7,000 nt of DNA, from positions 1 to 7,000 of the forward strand of contig JACQRD010000081.1 of assembly GCA_016206675.1 (NCBI GenBank), given 5' to 3'. Made by a program: the position numbers and the translations under genes. The stretch is from Candidatus Omnitrophota bacterium. Lineage in GTDB: Bacteria > Omnitrophota > Gorgyraeia > Aquiviventales > Aquiviventaceae. The notes under the pieces were generated by a model, which was given only the letters and a program-made list of their open reading frames with translations, had not been told where the DNA came from and ran no database searches. Shown here in pieces: positions 6,022 to 7,000 of this stretch (positions within the stretch are counted from its first letter, which is position 1; every line of letters begins with the position of its first letter).

Positions 6022-6087
6022 TCTAGGCTCAAGGCTCAAGGCTCTAGGCAAGAGCGTTTGCCCACAGCCTACAGCCTAGAGCCTACA
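6022..6087. repeat. Heptad-repeat inverted element 3 (rpmE-prfA gap)
   Basis: Left arm 6022-6049 has the units TCTAGGC, TCAAGGC, TCAAGGC, TCTAGGC. The loop is 10 nt (6050-6059). Right arm 6060-6087 has GCCCACA, GCCTACA, GCCTAGA, GCCTACA. Arms pair at 22 of 28 positions. The left-arm units are close to those of element 2, so the two probably share an origin. No T-tract follows. The right arm ends 18 nt before the prfA start. Confidence 0.87.
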
Positions 6088-6105
6088 GCTACGGTCGCTT
6101 TGACC

Positions 6106-7000
6106 ATGTCGATGTCCCGCCAGCAACTGCTCGATCAGCTCGCCCAGATGGAGCGCCGCTACGCCGAGCTCGAAGAGCAGCTCGCCGCAGAGGCGGGGCG
6201 GCCATCGACGGACCCCCTGCCTGCGCCGCCGGCGCGGCAGGCAGGCAAACAGTACCAGCAACTCTCCAAGGAGCTGTCCGATCTTCGCGAGACAGTCTTC
6301 GCCTATCGGACGTATCAGCGGCTGGAGCGCGATGCGGCCGAAGCCGAAGCCATCCTCCACGCCCAGGGCGAAACCGACGTGCGGGAGCTGGCCAAGGAAG
6401 AAGCCGTGCTGCTGCGGCGCCAGCAGGCCGAGCTGCTCACTGAGCTTAAGCAGCAGTTGGCGGCGCGGCATGAGGAGCCGGAGCGCCCCTTCATCATGGA
6501 AATTCGCGCCGGCACCGGCGGGCTTGAGGCCAGCCTGTTCGTCGCCGATCTGTACCGGATGTACACCAAGTACGCCGCCAAGCGCGGCTGGACGGTGGAC
6601 GCGATGGAGTCGTCGCGCTCCGAGGCTGGAGGCATGAAGGAGATCGCCTTTTCGGTGAAGGGCCCCGGCACCTGGCGGCGCCTGCAATATGAAAGCGGCG
6701 TGCATCGCGTGCAGCGCGTGCCGCAGACCGAAGCGCAGGGGCGCATCCACACCTCCACCGTCACGGTGGCGGTGCTGCCGGAGCCGGAAGAGGTGGAGCT
6801 GCCGCCGATTCCCGCCAAGGAGTTGCAGATCGACGTCTACCGCGCCTCCGGCCCTGGCGGCCAGAGCGTCAATACGGCGGATTCAGCAGTGCGCATCCGC
6901 CACGTGCCGACCGGGCTGGTCGTCACCTGCCAGGAACAGCGCAGCCAGCAGCGCAACAAGGAGAAGGCCATGCGCGTGCTGCGCGCGCGGCTGCTCGATA
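6106..7000 (+). CDS. prfA: Peptide chain release factor 1 (3' end outside the window)
   Basis: RF1 recognises UAA and UAG in the ribosomal A site and triggers peptidyl-tRNA hydrolysis. The frame is open to the window edge: 298 codons of an expected 360 or so. An N-terminal coiled-coil-like domain (about residues 1-115, rich in Glu, Gln and Leu) precedes MEIRAGTGG, the HRVQRVPQTEAQGRIHTS block and SGPGGQSVNT. The PxT anticodon-like motif is P206-Q207-T208, which marks RF1; RF2 has SPF. The catalytic GGQ is at 251-253. Two features are unusual: the usual GGDEA reads GGLEA, and a ten-residue insertion at 38-47 is encoded by a palindrome. The start is the ATG at 6106 or 6112; no clear ribosome-binding site precedes either. 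In many bacteria the next gene would be the RF methyltransferase prmC, which lies outside the window. Confidence 0.97.
   Translation, partial: MSMSRQQLLDQLAQMERRYAELEEQLAAEAGRPSTDPLPAPPARQAGKQYQQLSKELSDLRETVFAYRTYQRLERDAAEAEAILHAQGETDVRELAKEEAVLLRRQQAELLTELKQQLAARHEEPERPFIMEIRAGTGGLEASLFVADLYRMYTKYAAKRGWTVDAMESSRSEAGGMKEIAFSVKGPGTWRRLQYESGVHRVQRVPQTEAQGRIHTSTVTVAVLPEPEEVELPPIPAKELQIDVYRASGPGGQSVNTADSAVRIRHVPTGLVVTCQEQRSQQRNKEKAMRVLRARLLD
6216..6245. repeat. 30-nt palindromic insertion inside prfA
   Basis: CCTGCCTGC (6216-6224) and GCAGGCAGG (6237-6245) are perfect reverse complements. The 12 nt between them contain the further palindrome CGCCGGCG (6227-6234). Codons 6217-6246 encode LPAPPARQAG. 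Removing exactly these ten residues leaves STDP directly followed by KQYQQLSKEL, which matches the normal RF1 pattern (DPxxYxxLSKE). The element therefore looks like an in-frame insertion of a palindromic repeat into a coding region. Confidence 0.7.

Overview
This is a strongly GC-rich bacterial window (composition judged by eye). All five genes I can name are housekeeping genes on the + strand. After an unassigned leader region and a small secreted TPR protein come polA (DNA polymerase I), coaE (dephospho-CoA kinase), rho (termination factor), rpmE (zinc-type ribosomal protein L31) and prfA (peptide release factor 1, cut by the window end). From memory, a coaE-rho-rpmE-prfA order occurs in several deep or little-cultured bacterial lineages (for example Deltaproteobacteria and Nitrospirota relatives, possibly Omnitrophota). 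I would not fix the phylum from this window.

Layout. 1-395: no convincing gene. It does hold a long run of nested helices (131-318, possibly 123-338) that folds into an in-register rod with tandem G.A mismatches, which looks like an undescribed structured RNA on the + strand. 396-431: a possible sigma70-type promoter with a doubled -35 element. 446-1024: exported TPR protein. 1103-3733: polA with intact 5'-nuclease and polymerase motifs but a ruined proofreading site. 3819-4454: coaE, overlapping rho by 61 nt. 4394-5689: rho. 5793-6005: rpmE. 6106-7000: prfA, about 60 codons short of complete.

The most unusual part is the set of gaps between genes. The three real intergenic gaps after polA (polA-coaE, rho-rpmE, rpmE-prfA) each hold one element of the same design: four tandem 7-nt units (28 nt), a 4-11 nt loop, then four 7-nt units (28 nt) that are the imperfect reverse complement. 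The unit sequence differs between gaps, but the 28-loop-28 design is identical. These are not ordinary intrinsic terminators, as there is no T-tract. In addition, prfA carries a 30-nt palindromic insertion that adds exactly ten residues near its N-terminus, consistent with a mobile palindromic repeat that landed in frame.

How the genes work together: the named genes cover DNA repair and replication (polA), CoA synthesis (coaE), transcription termination (rho) and translation (rpmE, prfA). They are co-directional and probably co-transcribed at least from coaE through prfA. The heptad hairpins sit where they could separate, process or stabilise segments of that transcript. That role is inference.
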